A DNA stretch of 47,053 bases from Saprospirales bacterium (GCA_016703765.1 JADJBL010000031.1:1-47053), one strand, 5' to 3'; counted from the stretch's first letter, positions 20,401-29,929 are shown. The notes: a model not told the origin generated them from the letters alone. Program-made: numbers and translations.

Positions 20401-22381
20401 CAAAGGTGCTTCCACCCGTCGCCGTCAGGGCGATATCCTTTTGCAATACGGCCAGCCCGCTCTGATCCAGCCGCACCCGGGAGAATAAAAACGGCGCGGG
20501 GGTATAGGCCCCGCTTCCACCCGGGGCGCCCGAGTCGGTGGCCCATTGCCGGTAAATGATGAACCACTCGTTGGTCTCCTGGGGAACCCGCACGACCTGG
20601 ATCTCCTGCCCTCCTTTCACCCCGTTCAGGCCCGGACCGTTAGAGGTGCTGTTTGAAAGCAGTTCCGTGCCGTCGGGCGCATAGAGGAATAAGTTGTTTT
20701 GGGCACTGTTGCCCGTGTGCAGGGCGTAAAAAACGAGGTTGCCGCAACCGTCGAAGGCCGCCCCGGTAGGCCCGGGCGTCAGGCTGGCGCCGTTGGGAAT
20801 GGGCGAAACCAGGGGAGGCTGTTGTTGCCAGTCGATAGTTTGGCTCAGCAGACCCGCTGTCGAGGAAAGCGGCCAAACGGGGAGGCCCGTCTGCGCAAGT
20901 CCCGTGGGCGACACCGTAATGACGGTCAGGGCCGAGGTGTCGCTGCAATTGCCGTTGGAGGCCACCAATTGCACGTCGTAGTTGCCGTTGGCGGAAAACA
21001 GGTTGTCGTACAGGAAAGCGGTCGAAACGGAAACCCCGTCCAGAAACCACTCATAACTAGTCGCGTTTTGAGACAGGTTGGTGAAATAGACCACCGACCC
21101 TGGCGTGACCTCCGTACTGCTCGATGAAAAGTTGGCGATCACCGGGCAGGTCACCGCGATCTGCGTTTCGAAAGTCTCGTAGCAATTGGGGTCGGCATTG
21201 GTGGCGACGAGGGTGATCGTATAGGTCCCTTCCGCCGAAAAAATATAGGAAGCATTCTGGGTAGCCGCAAACGGAACCCCGTCGATCAGCCATTGCCAGG
21301 TGGTGGCGCCGGTGCTCGTATTGGTAAAATTCACCGGATCGCCGACATCCACCAGGGTCGCGCTGGGGTTGAACCCGGCGATGATCTGCGTCAGGCAGGG
21401 GTCATTGCAGCCTGTGGAAAGGAGCAGGCTGGCGCGCGCGCCGGAGATAAAAAAGCCCATGCGGTCCGTCTGTCCCTGCGTAAACGCGGAGTAACAGTTC
21501 AGATCGCCATAGTCCATATAGTTGATAATCATGTCGTTTTGATCGACGGCAAACCCCGAATCGGTGTCGGTGTTGCAGGAGTTGGCGGGACTGTTGCAGG
21601 GGGAAGGCGCCGTAGATTGGTCGGGCGGGGTATCGCAGACGCGGTCGCCGTTCAGCAGGCAGTCGTTGTTGGCGCAAGCCCCTTCAAAAGTATGGAAAAG
21701 CCCCAGGTAATGCCCCATTTCATGCACCAGCACCCCCGAATTGGCCGGCGAACTTCCCAGGTAAGCCGCCTCCATTACGATTCCGTCCACGTTCGAGCCG
21801 TGGGAGGATGGAAAATAGGCATAGCCCGCTACTCCGCAACCCAGGCTGTTGCTGCAAATCTCGCCCACGACCCAAATGTTGATATAGCGCAAAGGATCCC
21901 AACGGATCAGGTCTTTGACGGCCAAATCCTCCGTGTCCATATTCATGTCCGTCAGCGGGGAAGCCACGTGGTGGATACCGGTGGTGAACAGGCCGTCGGG
22001 GTCCTGTTCGGCCAGGCAAAACTGGATCTGGGTATTGACCCCTGTGGACGGATCGTAGTACCCCATGTTTGCGAAGGCCTCGTTGAGGTGCTGGATGCCC
22101 TGGAGCGCGATGGCGTCGGAGATGTTTTCCGGACCGTTGTTGTGGATGACGTGCACCACCACCGGCAGGGTATAGGGAAACATATCCGGAAGGTCGCCCT
22201 GGCTCAGGTAATAGCTCTTTTCCAAGGCCAGTTGCTTTTGCTGAGCTTCCGGGTTGGCGAGCAGGTATTGCTGATTCATCCAGTCGGAAGCGCAATATGG
22301 ATCGGGGGGTTCAGGGGTGTTCAGCCAGTCGAAGAGCATCAAGAGCAGGAAAACGGGACTCCAGAGGTAGGGGTGCTTCAT
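17472..22381 (-). CDS. M43-type (pappalysin-like) secreted metalloprotease with PKD repeats and CHU_C tail, frameshifted
   Basis: After a signal-like N-terminus, the catalytic domain has LPVVVHVIHNNGPENISD, the extended zinc motif HEMGHYLGLFH (residues 220-230) and a downstream Met-turn NYMDYGD, as in cytophagalysin-type proteases. Two PKD-like domains follow (FNPSATLVDVGDPVNFTN; SYEWFLDGVSV). Then come a beta-propeller-like region, a CSNGIDDDGDGFTDCSDP motif and Ig-like repeats with VxCDS pairs. The frame is lost after FAWVPPTGLDC. One added base at 17881-17882 continues PTCEEVVASPGVNTLYTVTA and ends in a gliding-motility or type B T9SS sorting domain (YIPNTFSPNFDGINDYF; FDRWGALVF). The repaired length is ~1636 residues. 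Likely a secreted or surface protease for macromolecule breakdown. Confidence 0.88.
17881..17882 (-). other. Probable indel site (metalloprotease gene)
   Basis: One added base here gives GLDCPTCEEVV and joins the body to the CHU_C domain. Confidence 0.6.
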
Positions 22382-22398
22382 TGGTATCCTTTTGGTAA

Positions 22399-22469
22399 AG
22401 TTTAGGAGGTTTAGAGGGTTTAGGAGGTTTAGTTTCTAAACTTTCTAAACCCTCTAAACCTCCTAAACT
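22399..22469. repeat. Tandem-word hairpin, 25-bp perfect arms
   Basis: The left arm (22399-22423) consists of GTTTAGGAG/GTTTAGAGG words. Its exact complement is at 22445-22469, with a smaller GTTTAG/CTAAAC stem inside the loop. It lies between the trehalase stop (22502) and the metalloprotease start, and shares its word with the element at 10058-10113. Confidence 0.75.
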
Positions 22470-22501
22470 CCAAAGTTCTAAGAGCTAAATTCAAAAGCAT
22501 T

Positions 22502-24094
22502 TCACAACGACATCAACTTCAAAAGCACCCCATTCGTCCATCCAAAACCGTCCTGGACGGGGTATTCGCCGCCGCCTGCTTCGAGGGAAAGGTCTTCGAC
22601 GTTGTATTTCTCCACGAGTTTGCCGGTGCGCTGGTAGACGGCGATGTTGATATCGACCCAGGCCTTGCGGGCCTTTTCGGCCAGTTCTTTTTTTCCGTAA
22701 TTCATCAATCCCTTGTAGGCGATCCATTGCAAAGGGGCCCAACCGTTGGGAGCATCCCATTGCTGGCCGGTGTGGTTTTCGGTGGTAACAAAGCCTCCCG
22801 GTTTCAGCAGCCGGTGTTCGAGCACCGCTGCAACCGCCTGGGCCTGTTGCGCCGTAGCGACTTTAAAAAACAGGGGGAAAGCGGCTGCCATGGTAAAATG
22901 CTCCGTCCTTTTCCCGGTGGGGATATGGTAGTCGAAAAAAAAGCCCGCTTTTTCGTCGTAAAAGAGAGTCCGGATCGCGGCTTCTCGCTGCCCGGCCTTG
23001 GCGGATAAAAGATCCGACATGGGTTTGTCGCCCACCGCCAGGTAGGCGGCGGAAAGACTTTTTTCCAGGTTAAGGAGGAGGCAATTCAGGTCGACCGGCA
23101 GGATTTGCGCGGTCTGGATGCTGGCGAGGTTCTGGCCGTCGGCAAACCAGCGGCTGCTGAAGTCCCAGCCCGATTCGGCAGCTGCGCGAAGGTTGGTGTA
23201 CACTTCTGAGATGGGCCTTTTCGAGGCCTTGGCCGTTTCCACGTCCTCTCGAAAAGACTCCGGCCGCGGCGCGGCGCGATCGTCCCAGTAGCGGTTGAGG
23301 ATGGTCCCGTCGGCCAGGCGCACCACCCTCCTGTAGGCGGATTGCGACTCGTTGAGCCGGTCGAGGCCCTCCATCCAGAATGCGTATTCTTTAGCCAGAT
23401 GTGGGAGGTATTTCTGCCAGACATCGGCGCCCTTTTCCTCCGCCAGCAGGCCCACCATCAGCGAAAAGAAAGGAGGCTGCGAGCGGCCGAGAAAGTAGGT
23501 TCGGTTGCCGTTGGGGATAAATCCCACCGTGTCGATCAGGTAGGCGAAGTTGTCGACCATGTGCTGAATGAGCTCCGTTTCCCCGGCGGCTTGCAGGCCG
23601 AGCATGGTGAAATAGGAATCCCAGTAATAAATCTCCCCGAAGCGGCCGCCCGGCACGACGTAGGGATAGGGCAAGGGGATGAGCGTCCCTCCCCGGGACT
23701 GGGTCTCGGGCTGCCGGGTCAGGATCGGCCACAGGGCCTCGATATGTTTTTCCACCGGTCTGGCCGGATCCGCCTGAAAGCCGGAGGCCAGGGATTCGGG
23801 CGCCGCGAAATGACCCTGTACGAAACTGGCCAGGTCGAAGCCTTCGGTTCCCCGCTCCCTATCAAAGGCCGCACGTATCTCGGCGGGCGGGAAGAGGGGG
23901 TTGCAATCCGCAAACGTTTTTCCGTCCGGGAAAAGCTGCGCCAATTGCACTTCGGCAAACAGCGCGCCGTATTGTTCGTCGGGAGACAGCCAGGAGGGCG
24001 CCTTTGATATGGGCGTGGGAGCGGGAGCTGCCTGACGACAGGAGAAAGGAAGTAAAATCAGGACCGGCAGTAGAAACAAGAAAGAACGAATCAT
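22502..24094 (-). CDS. treA: Trehalase (GH37), lipoprotein
   Basis: Family 37 alpha,alpha-trehalase, which splits trehalose into two glucoses. Both family signatures are present: GGRFGEIYYWDSYFTMLGLQ and QQWDAPNGWAPLQWIAYKGL, plus PNGNRTYFLGRSQPPFFSLM and ESGWDFSSRWF. The start at 24094 is chosen because MIRSFLFLLPVLILLPFSC is a proper lipoprotein signal; the frame stays open further upstream but that extension looks non-coding. At ~530 residues it has normal length. It is probably periplasmic and membrane-anchored. It is divergent from the TonB-dependent receptor 138 nt away. A shared sugar-uptake role is possible but unsupported by a SusD gene. Confidence 0.92.
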   Translation of the reverse strand: MIRSFLFLLPVLILLPFSCRQAAPAPTPISKAPSWLSPDEQYGALFAEVQLAQLFPDGKTFADCNPLFPPAEIRAAFDRERGTEGFDLASFVQGHFAAPESLASGFQADPARPVEKHIEALWPILTRQPETQSRGGTLIPLPYPYVVPGGRFGEIYYWDSYFTMLGLQAAGETELIQHMVDNFAYLIDTVGFIPNGNRTYFLGRSQPPFFSLMVGLLAEEKGADVWQKYLPHLAKEYAFWMEGLDRLNESQSAYRRVVRLADGTILNRYWDDRAAPRPESFREDVETAKASKRPISEVYTNLRAAAESGWDFSSRWFADGQNLASIQTAQILPVDLNCLLLNLEKSLSAAYLAVGDKPMSDLLSAKAGQREAAIRTLFYDEKAGFFFDYHIPTGKRTEHFTMAAAFPLFFKVATAQQAQAVAAVLEHRLLKPGGFVTTENHTGQQWDAPNGWAPLQWIAYKGLMNYGKKELAEKARKAWVDINIAVYQRTGKLVEKYNVEDLSLEAGGGEYPVQDGFGWTNGVLLKLMSL

Positions 24095-24232
24095 ATAGGG
24101 TTGTTGATTATAGGGAGCGAAACGGTTGAATAACGCAATGACTGAATATGAAATGACGAGGTGAAAATAAAGAAAAATCTTCCCTAAACCTTCCAAACCA
24201 AACTTTGTTACTGCTCCGAAATAAAAACAAAC

Positions 24233-26644
24233 ATGAAACAAAGAGTAATCGCTTTCTTCTTTTTGCTGCTCGGAACGGCCTGGACCGCCGAAGCTCAAAA
24301 CGGCGTGATCCGCGGCACGGTCGCCAATTCCATCAACAACGACCCCATTTCCTTCGCGAATTTACTGGTCGTGGGCACTGATTTCGGCGCTACGACCGAT
24401 CTGGACGGCACCTACGAAATTACCGGCCTGCCTCCGGGGCTTTACGATATCCAGGTCAGTTTTGTCGGGTTCAAGGACGAAACCCGCTACGAGATCCAGG
24501 TGAGCAACGCCCGGCCGGTAGAGGTGAATTTTCTTCTGGAAGAAGTATCCACCGATTTGCAGGAGGTGGTGATCAAGGCCTCCCCTTTCCGGAAAACGGA
24601 TGAAAGCCCTGTGTCGCTTCGGACCATCGGGGTGGCCGAGATCCAGCGCAACCCGGGCGGAAACCGCGATATTTCCAAAGTGGTTCAGTCCCTCCCTGGC
24701 GTCACCTCCACGGCCGCTTTCCGCAACGACCTCATCATCCGCGGCGGAGCGCCCAATGAAAACCGCTTTTTCCTCGACGACGTCGAAGTGCCCAATATCA
24801 ACCACTTCGCCACACAGGGCTCTTCCGGCGGACCGGTGGGCCTCATCAACGTCAATTTCCTCAACGAGGTGGATTTTTTCAGCGGCGCCTTTCCCGCAAA
24901 CCGGGGCAATGCCCTGAGTTCGGCCTTCAATTTCCGGCAGCGCGACGGGCGCAACGACCGCTTCGGCGCCACTTTCATGGTCGGCGCCAGCGACCTGGGC
25001 CTCACCATGGAAGGCCCCATCGGAGAAAAAGTCACCTACCTGGTTTCGGCGAGAAGATCCTACCTGCAACTCCTTTTCCAGGCCCTGCAGTTGCCCTTTC
25101 TCCCGACTTACAACGACGCCCAGTTTAAGATCAAATACAAGATCGATCAGCGCAACGAAATCTACCTGCTGGGGCTCGGCGCCCTCGACCAGTTTTCCCT
25201 GAACCTCGACGCCAACGACACCGAAGAACAACAATTCCTGCTCAACAACCTGCCCGTGTCTCCGCAGTGGAACTACACGAACGGCCTGGTGTACAAACAC
25301 TATGCGGATAAAGGGCTCTGGACCCTGGTCCTCAGCCGCAGCATGCTCAACAACGAGGCGAAGAAATATTTCGAAAACGACGACAGCAATCCCGACAACC
25401 TGATCCTGGACTACCAGTCGCAGGAAATGGAAAACAAGCTGCGCCTGGAGCGCACCCACCAGGCGGGCAATTACAAGCTCTCCGGAGGCTTGGGGTATGA
25501 ATTTGTGAAATACAACAACCGCACCTTCAACCGCATTTTTACTTCCGGCGGGCCTCAAACCATCAATTTCTCCTCCGCGATCGATTTTCACAAATACTAC
25601 GGCTTCGCGCAGGCGAGCCGCAAATTTTTCAACGAGCGCCTGGCCTTGTCGCTGGGCTTTCGCCTCGATGGGAACTCGTATTCGGAGGAGATGGGCAATC
25701 CGCTCGAACAGTTTTCGCCCCGCTTTTCGCTGTCGTACGCCTTCAGCGAACGGCTCTCTCTCAATTTCAATACCGGCCGCTATTTCCAACTTCCCCCTTA
25801 TACCGTGATGGGTTATCAGGAGGATAACATGCTCATCAACAGAGAAAACGGCCTGAAATTCATCCGGGCCGATCATCTCGTCGGCGGACTGGAATTCAAC
25901 ACCGCCGCTAATTCCCGGATTACGGTGGAGGGGTATTACAAGCGATATACCGACTATCCTTTTTTGTTGCGCGACAGCCTGGCACTGGCCAACCTGGGCG
26001 GCAATTTCGGCGTCATCGGCAACGAACCGGCGATTTCCCGCTCGGAGGGCCGGACTTACGGGTTGGAATTTCTGTTCCAGCAACGTCTGTACAAAGGCTT
26101 TTACGGCATAGCCTCCTACACCCTGGGCTGGAGTCAATTCGAAGACAAAAACGGCGTCTTCGTTCCCTCCTCCTGGGATTCCCGCCACATCGCCAATTTT
26201 GTGATCGGCAAGAAATTCAAGCGCGATTGGGAAGTGGGCATAAACTGGCGTTTCCAGTCCGGGCTGCCCTACACGCCCTATTCCGACGCGTCCAGCCTGG
26301 TGGCCAACTGGCTGGTCAACAACCAGGGCATCCCCGATTACGAGCAAATCAATACCCTGCGCACCCGGCCCAGCAATACCATCGACATCCGGGTGGACAA
26401 AAAATGGTTTTTCAAGAAATGGAGCCTCAACCTCTACCTCGACGTGGAGAACGTGACCGCCAATTCCGCCGGCACCCCCGCCCTGATCCTCGACCGTCCG
26501 CTGGATGAAAACGGCACGCCCTTCGGCGGACCCACGATCCTCAATCCCGATGCGCCGGCAGATCAGCAGCGGTTCAAGCTCAAGCAACTGGAGCCCTCGA
26601 TCGGGGTGCCGATACCGAGTGTGGGGATTATGGTGGAGATTTAA
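24233..26644 (+). CDS. TonB-dependent outer-membrane receptor with carboxypeptidase-like plug extension
   Basis: The signal peptide (MKQRVIAFFFLLLGTAWTAEA) is followed by a CarboxypepD_reg-like beta domain (VIRGTVANSINNDPISFANL; GTYEITGLPPGLYDIQVSFV). The plug is recognisable by ISKVVQSLPGVTSTAAFRND, LIIRGGAPNENRFFLDDVEV and INVNFLNEVDFFSGAFPANR. A ~550-residue beta-barrel ends at VPIPSVGIMVEI. At 803 residues it belongs to the receptor family lacking a SusD partner. The transported ligand cannot be told. Repeated GACTGGT words follow its stop. Confidence 0.9.
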   Translation: MKQRVIAFFFLLLGTAWTAEAQNGVIRGTVANSINNDPISFANLLVVGTDFGATTDLDGTYEITGLPPGLYDIQVSFVGFKDETRYEIQVSNARPVEVNFLLEEVSTDLQEVVIKASPFRKTDESPVSLRTIGVAEIQRNPGGNRDISKVVQSLPGVTSTAAFRNDLIIRGGAPNENRFFLDDVEVPNINHFATQGSSGGPVGLINVNFLNEVDFFSGAFPANRGNALSSAFNFRQRDGRNDRFGATFMVGASDLGLTMEGPIGEKVTYLVSARRSYLQLLFQALQLPFLPTYNDAQFKIKYKIDQRNEIYLLGLGALDQFSLNLDANDTEEQQFLLNNLPVSPQWNYTNGLVYKHYADKGLWTLVLSRSMLNNEAKKYFENDDSNPDNLILDYQSQEMENKLRLERTHQAGNYKLSGGLGYEFVKYNNRTFNRIFTSGGPQTINFSSAIDFHKYYGFAQASRKFFNERLALSLGFRLDGNSYSEEMGNPLEQFSPRFSLSYAFSERLSLNFNTGRYFQLPPYTVMGYQEDNMLINRENGLKFIRADHLVGGLEFNTAANSRITVEGYYKRYTDYPFLLRDSLALANLGGNFGVIGNEPAISRSEGRTYGLEFLFQQRLYKGFYGIASYTLGWSQFEDKNGVFVPSSWDSRHIANFVIGKKFKRDWEVGINWRFQSGLPYTPYSDASSLVANWLVNNQGIPDYEQINTLRTRPSNTIDIRVDKKWFFKKWSLNLYLDVENVTANSAGTPALILDRPLDENGTPFGGPTILNPDAPADQQRFKLKQLEPSIGVPIPSVGIMVEI

Positions 26645-26646
26645 GG

Positions 26647-26676
26647 ACTGGTGACTGGTGACTGGTGACTAGTGTG
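26647..26676 (+). repeat. Tandem GACTGGT words after a stop codon
   Basis: About four copies of GACTGGT(GA) start three bases after the receptor stop. No complementary arm is present, so this looks like half of the tandem-word hairpin type. Confidence 0.6.
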
Positions 26677-26741
26677 GGGAAAATGGTAGATTTGTTCTGG
26701 CAGCCTACCTTTCAGGAGATGCTGCCAATAAAAACATACTT

Positions 26742-27405
26742 ATGCGAATGATTCTCCTACTCCTGTTGGTCATGTCGGTTTTTGCAATTGGCTGCCAAAA
26801 CTCCGGCCCCTCCTCCCTGCCGCTGCGGCGGTGGTGTCGGAGCTATTCTCGCGATTTAAGGACCTCGCCCGGGCGACACGCTTTATGTGAGCAACGACGA
26901 TACGCCTGCTGCCGGCGCCGACACCATCCCGCTCCGGTTGTTGTGGTCGGAATTGGATAGTGCGTTGTTGCAACAAATTGCCTACGGGCCCGACTCATCG
27001 AGCATGGTGGCCCGGGCGCTGGGCTGCTGGACCCAGGACAGTACGCGGACGGCCTGCCGGATCCGCGTCGACCAAAACTGGTGGAAATTTCAATATCTCC
27101 TGATCTACGACCGCCTGGGTGGCGTCTTCACGGGCATCCAGCCCCTGTCGGAGTTTTATGGCGGAGAAGGCGGCCAGATCGCCTCGGTGAGCTGGCTCTT
27201 CGACCGCGACGGCGACGGCGACCGGGATCTCGTGACCCGCAGTTCCGAACACATGCTGGAAATGCCCAGCGAGGATACCGAGCCGGTGGAAAGTAACACG
27301 GAGGAGGCTAAAATGTGGCAATGGGAAAACGGCGGCTTCCGGCCTGTCGCGCCGCTGGATTCGGCGGCTATGGTGAAGCAGTGGGTCGTAGATTGGGGAT
27401 GGTGA
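26742..27405 (+). CDS. Lipoprotein of unknown function, two frameshifts
   Basis: MRMILLLLLVMSVFAIGC is a clear lipoprotein signal. The frame then breaks twice. One added C in the CCC at 26815-26817 gives GPSSPAAAAVVSELFSRFKD, and one in the CCC at 26868-26870 gives LAPGDTLYVSNDDTPAAGAD, after which the frame stays open to the stop. The repaired protein is 221 residues. Features are WSELDSALLQQIAYG, YLLIYDRLGGVFTGIQPL and an acidic SWLFDRDGDGDRD loop resembling a calcium-binding motif. I recognise no family. The 3' end overlaps the convergent membrane-protein gene by 38 bases. Confidence 0.7.
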
Positions 27406-28585
27406 TCAAACCCACTCCCAACGGGATCAATACACTGACCCCGAACAAGGCTTCGTAGTAATAAGGCATAAAACCCATTGCAGCCCACAACATCGTGCCC
27501 TGCAACAGGAGGAGCGTTTCGCTCCCGAGGAACCCAACAACCCAAAAACCCAGGCCCAATCTGGCCAGCAGCGTCCGGTCGGACAAGGCCCCCTTGCGGA
27601 TAGCGCAACCCAGGATGAAACTCGTCGACATACCCAACAGGATGAGGTGGAAAAAGCCGATGACATAGTTTCGGATCGTGTAGGCGGCCTTGGCGATGAA
27701 GGGTATGGCCACGGCGGTCTGGATCAGTATTTTGGCGGAAAAGCAGATCAGCGCGAGGAGCAGCAGGGCCTTGACCCAGCCGTCCAGCGGCGCGGCGATA
27801 GCTTTTCGATGAGGCCAGACGATTTGGTAGAACACGGCCAGAGCCGCCAATTGTACCAATACCCCGACGCTGTTGACCGCAAATACCCCGGTGTGGGGCT
27901 CCGACCAGGCCACCGCAAGGGCGTAGGTGAGAAAGCCCGCCAGCACCAGCAGCCAATAAAAGGATTTCAAACTCCGGGTATCGAAGACGAGGCCCTGGTC
28001 CTCCAGCATTTTAAAGAACAGCGCCAGCAGGGCAAATAAAAACCAGCCATTGAACTGGAAGTGCAAAAAGAACTGCACCGACATGTAGAATAAGGCAGAG
28101 GGATGCAATTGCCCGATAGCAAAAACGAGAAGCATGAAAATGCCCAGGGCGCTCAGGACCATAAATCCGAAAGCCGTGCGGACCAGCCTGGCCGAAAAGG
28201 CCTTGTCCGGACCGAGGTCTTTCCAGAACCGCCGGATAAAAAGCCAGGAGCACACCACGTGCAGCAGGGCAAATCCGCCCGAAAAGGGGCCGTACCCGAA
28301 GAAGGGAAAGGTAAATAACATCCCCAACACACTGAGTTCCGTGACCCAGAACAAACGGCTGTAAAACGGCGCCGCCTGTTGTTCCGGCTTCAGGAATGCC
28401 CCGATCAGCAGGGCATACAGGGCCAGATACAGCCAGCCCAACATCGCAACGTGCGAATGCGCGTGCATGACGTGGTAAAACTTCAGCCAGGGAATCTCCT
28501 CCACGAAGGCATACCGGAGCAAGGCGCCCAGGGATGCCGCCAGGAGGAGGTTGAGGAGTGATATCTTGAGCCAGTAGGACCTCAT
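27368..28585 (-). CDS. Polytopic membrane protein, heme-copper-oxidase subunit I-like, nos-associated
   Basis: 405 residues with about 11-12 hydrophobic helices. A His-rich second helix region, FYHVMHAHSHVAMLGW (His at ~38, 41, 43, 45), recalls the heme-ligating helix II of heme-copper oxidases and NO reductases. Further membrane-located histidines occur in SVQFFLHFQFNGWF and VIGFFHLILLG. The double-His copper ligand pair of true oxidases was not found, so it may be a heme-only relative. It is the last gene of the rrf2-cytochrome c operon divergent from nosZ. That position suggests a quinol-to-cytochrome electron step or an NO/N2O-related role (inference). The function is undescribed to my knowledge. 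Confidence 0.65.
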   Translation of the reverse strand: MRSYWLKISLLNLLLAASLGALLRYAFVEEIPWLKFYHVMHAHSHVAMLGWLYLALYALLIGAFLKPEQQAAPFYSRLFWVTELSVLGMLFTFPFFGYGPFSGGFALLHVVCSWLFIRRFWKDLGPDKAFSARLVRTAFGFMVLSALGIFMLLVFAIGQLHPSALFYMSVQFFLHFQFNGWFLFALLALFFKMLEDQGLVFDTRSLKSFYWLLVLAGFLTYALAVAWSEPHTGVFAVNSVGVLVQLAALAVFYQIVWPHRKAIAAPLDGWVKALLLLALICFSAKILIQTAVAIPFIAKAAYTIRNYVIGFFHLILLGMSTSFILGCAIRKGALSDRTLLARLGLGFWVVGFLGSETLLLLQGTMLWAAMGFMPYYYEALFGVSVLIPLGVGLITIPNLRPTASP

Positions 28586-28592
28586 TGTTTTT

Positions 28593-28666
28593 AGTTTTTA
28601 ATTCTTAGTTTTTAATTTTTAGTTAACTGCCATCAACTAAAAATTAAAAACTAAGAACTCAAAACT
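28593..28666. repeat. Tandem-word hairpin, 32-nt arms
   Basis: The left arm (28593-28624) has a 14-nt word (AGTTTTTAATTCTT) nearly duplicated. The right arm (28635-28666) is its complement with two mismatches; the loop is AACTGCCATC. It begins 3 nt after the cytochrome stop (minus strand), inside the operon. The plus strand at 33199-33250 carries related words. Confidence 0.75.
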
Positions 28667-28669
28667 GTA

Positions 28670-29134
28670 TTACTTCGCGTCATTCGAATACATAAACTCC
28701 AGCACGTCGCGTGCATCGGCGAGGCTCATGTTCTGGTTGGGCATGCGCACGAGGCATTCTTCGAGGAGCTTTTGGGCGGCGGGGTCCTTGTCGAGCATCA
28801 TGTCGACATTGGTGGTCATGTTCATGATCCACTCGGGCTTGCGCCGCTCGGTGACGCCTTTCCAGCCGGGCCCGACGACCCGCTGGTCGGTGAGTTTGTG
28901 GCAGGCGGAGCATTTCAGGTCGTAAATACCCAGGCCACGAGCCACCATGGCCTCGTCGAGCGGGTTGTTGAGCGCGACTTCCTTGATTTCGCCTACGCCC
29001 TTGCCGTCGTCGGCCGGTTGGTCGGCTACCATGCTGGAGGGGGTGGAGCCGTCGGTCGGCGTTTCTGCGGAGCCGTTGCCGCAAGCGTATGCGAAGAGGC
29101 CGGTGCAGGCGAGGAGGATGATTGTTTTTTTCAT
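28670..29134 (-). CDS. Monoheme cytochrome c lipoprotein, probable NosZ electron donor
   Basis: The start at 29134 gives the lipoprotein signal MKKTIILLACTGLFAYAC. The heme motif CSACH lies at residues 75-79 in GLGIYDLKCSACHKLTDQRV, followed by GPGWKGVTERRKPEWI, and the distal Met is likely within RMPNQNMSLADARDVLEFMY. This is a class I cytochrome c domain. Similar cytochromes accompany clade II nosZ genes and are thought to pass electrons to NosZ in the periplasm. It follows the Rrf2 gene by 39 nt in the same operon. Confidence 0.9.
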   Translation of the reverse strand: MKKTIILLACTGLFAYACGNGSAETPTDGSTPSSMVADQPADDGKGVGEIKEVALNNPLDEAMVARGLGIYDLKCSACHKLTDQRVVGPGWKGVTERRKPEWIMNMTTNVDMMLDKDPAAQKLLEECLVRMPNQNMSLADARDVLEFMYSNDAK

Positions 29135-29173
29135 GATACTACGATTTTTGAACATTAGATTAGAGATGGGAGG

Positions 29174-29599
29174 TTAAATTTTCAGTTCCTGCCGCTCCAC
29201 CCGGTGCGCCACCTCCTTGATGGTTTGGTCTTCGACCAATTCGAGGAGGCCCTGTCGGTAGATGAGGGCGCGGGAATGCAAGGGGCAGGGGTTTGTCGAT
29301 GAACAGACGGGCAGGCCGAGTATGCAGGAGGAAAAGACCTCCGGACCGTCGATGCTCTCCACCACCCCGCGCAGGTTTGCTTTTGAGTTTGCTTCGCTGA
29401 GAAAGAAGCCCCCGTTGGGGCCTTTGGTAGACGATATCAAATGGTGACGGGACAATTGCTGCAAGAGTTTGGCCAGAAAAGGGCCGGGCACTTCCAGGGC
29501 CTCGGAGGTCTCCTTCACCCCCAGCTTGTGCTCCGCGTCGGAATGTATGGCCAGGTATAAAACGGCCCGCATGGCGTACTTACAAGATTTGGAGAACAT
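29174..29599 (-). CDS. Rrf2-family transcriptional regulator, NsrR-like
   Basis: A winged HTH of the Rrf2 family (SKSCKYAMRAVLYLAIHSDA; GPFLAKLLQQLSRHHLISST; KGPNGGFFLSEANSKANLRG) is followed by a three-cysteine cluster, C92-X6-C99-X5-C105, the spacing range that binds [4Fe-4S] or [2Fe-2S] in NsrR/IscR. At 141 residues it is typical. NsrR senses NO through its cluster and represses NO/N2O genes. Here the gene heads the operon divergent from nosZ, and related palindromes overlap both promoters, so autoregulation plus nosZ control is likely. The exact signal (NO, iron, redox) is unproven. Confidence 0.88.
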   Translation of the reverse strand: MFSKSCKYAMRAVLYLAIHSDAEHKLGVKETSEALEVPGPFLAKLLQQLSRHHLISSTKGPNGGFFLSEANSKANLRGVVESIDGPEVFSSCILGLPVCSSTNPCPLHSRALIYRQGLLELVEDQTIKEVAHRVERQELKI

Positions 29600-29616
29600 A
29601 AGCCCTTTTGTTTCGG

Positions 29617-29657
29617 CAAAGGTAAAGAATAATTATTAAAAGATAAAAATATCTTTT
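29617..29657 (-). promoter_or_regulatory. rrf2 promoter with overlapping operator
   Basis: On the minus strand, a perfect -7 element TACCTTTG lies at 29624-29617, ~18 nt before the ATG. The -33 region falls inside the palindrome AAAAGATA-AAAA-TATCTTTT (29638-29657). Read on, the plus-strand sequence AAAGATAAAAATATC continues to TTCTTTATA and matches the nosZ operator apart from one base change and two one-base indels. Confidence 0.7.
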
Positions 29658-29708
29658 ATTCTTTATAAGAAACATTTTTCACTATCGCTCGTGAGCAGGA
29701 ACAGGGAC

Positions 29709-29815
29709 GGACCACAGATTAAAGTGATTATATGATTTCGCAGATTTTTAAAAAGGTAGGTAAAACTTGCAGAATTCACTCTGTGAAATCATAAAATCCG
29801 ATAAATCTGTGGTCC
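29709..29815. repeat. Large dispersed inverted repeat (GGACC[AG]CAGATT family)
   Basis: Arms 29709-29739 and 29785-29815 pair at 26 of 31 positions, ending in GGACCACAGATT and AATCTGTGGTCC. The loop is ~45 nt. A left-arm copy precedes rmuC (4301-4330) and a diverged right-arm copy precedes miaA. It lies between the two operators of the nos divergent region, outside the promoters. Confidence 0.75.
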
Positions 29816-29929
29816 TGAGACGTCCAGCTTCATCCCTACCTTTCGTAAAAGATCGAACTTCCTGACCGCCATTAACTTTTCTTAAAAACTCCGGATAAAG
29901 CATCCAGCCTCCTTTCATTGACAAAAATC

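Noticed and set aside
24095..24232. Riboswitch or shared regulatory site between trehalase and TonB receptor
   Set aside because: I found no conserved stem, no palindrome and no convincing promoter pair in this short spacer.
24362..26587. Long open frame (741 codons) on the minus strand opposite the TonB receptor
   Set aside because: It mirrors the receptor codon pattern in GC-rich sequence and resembles no protein family; the plus-strand receptor is convincing throughout.
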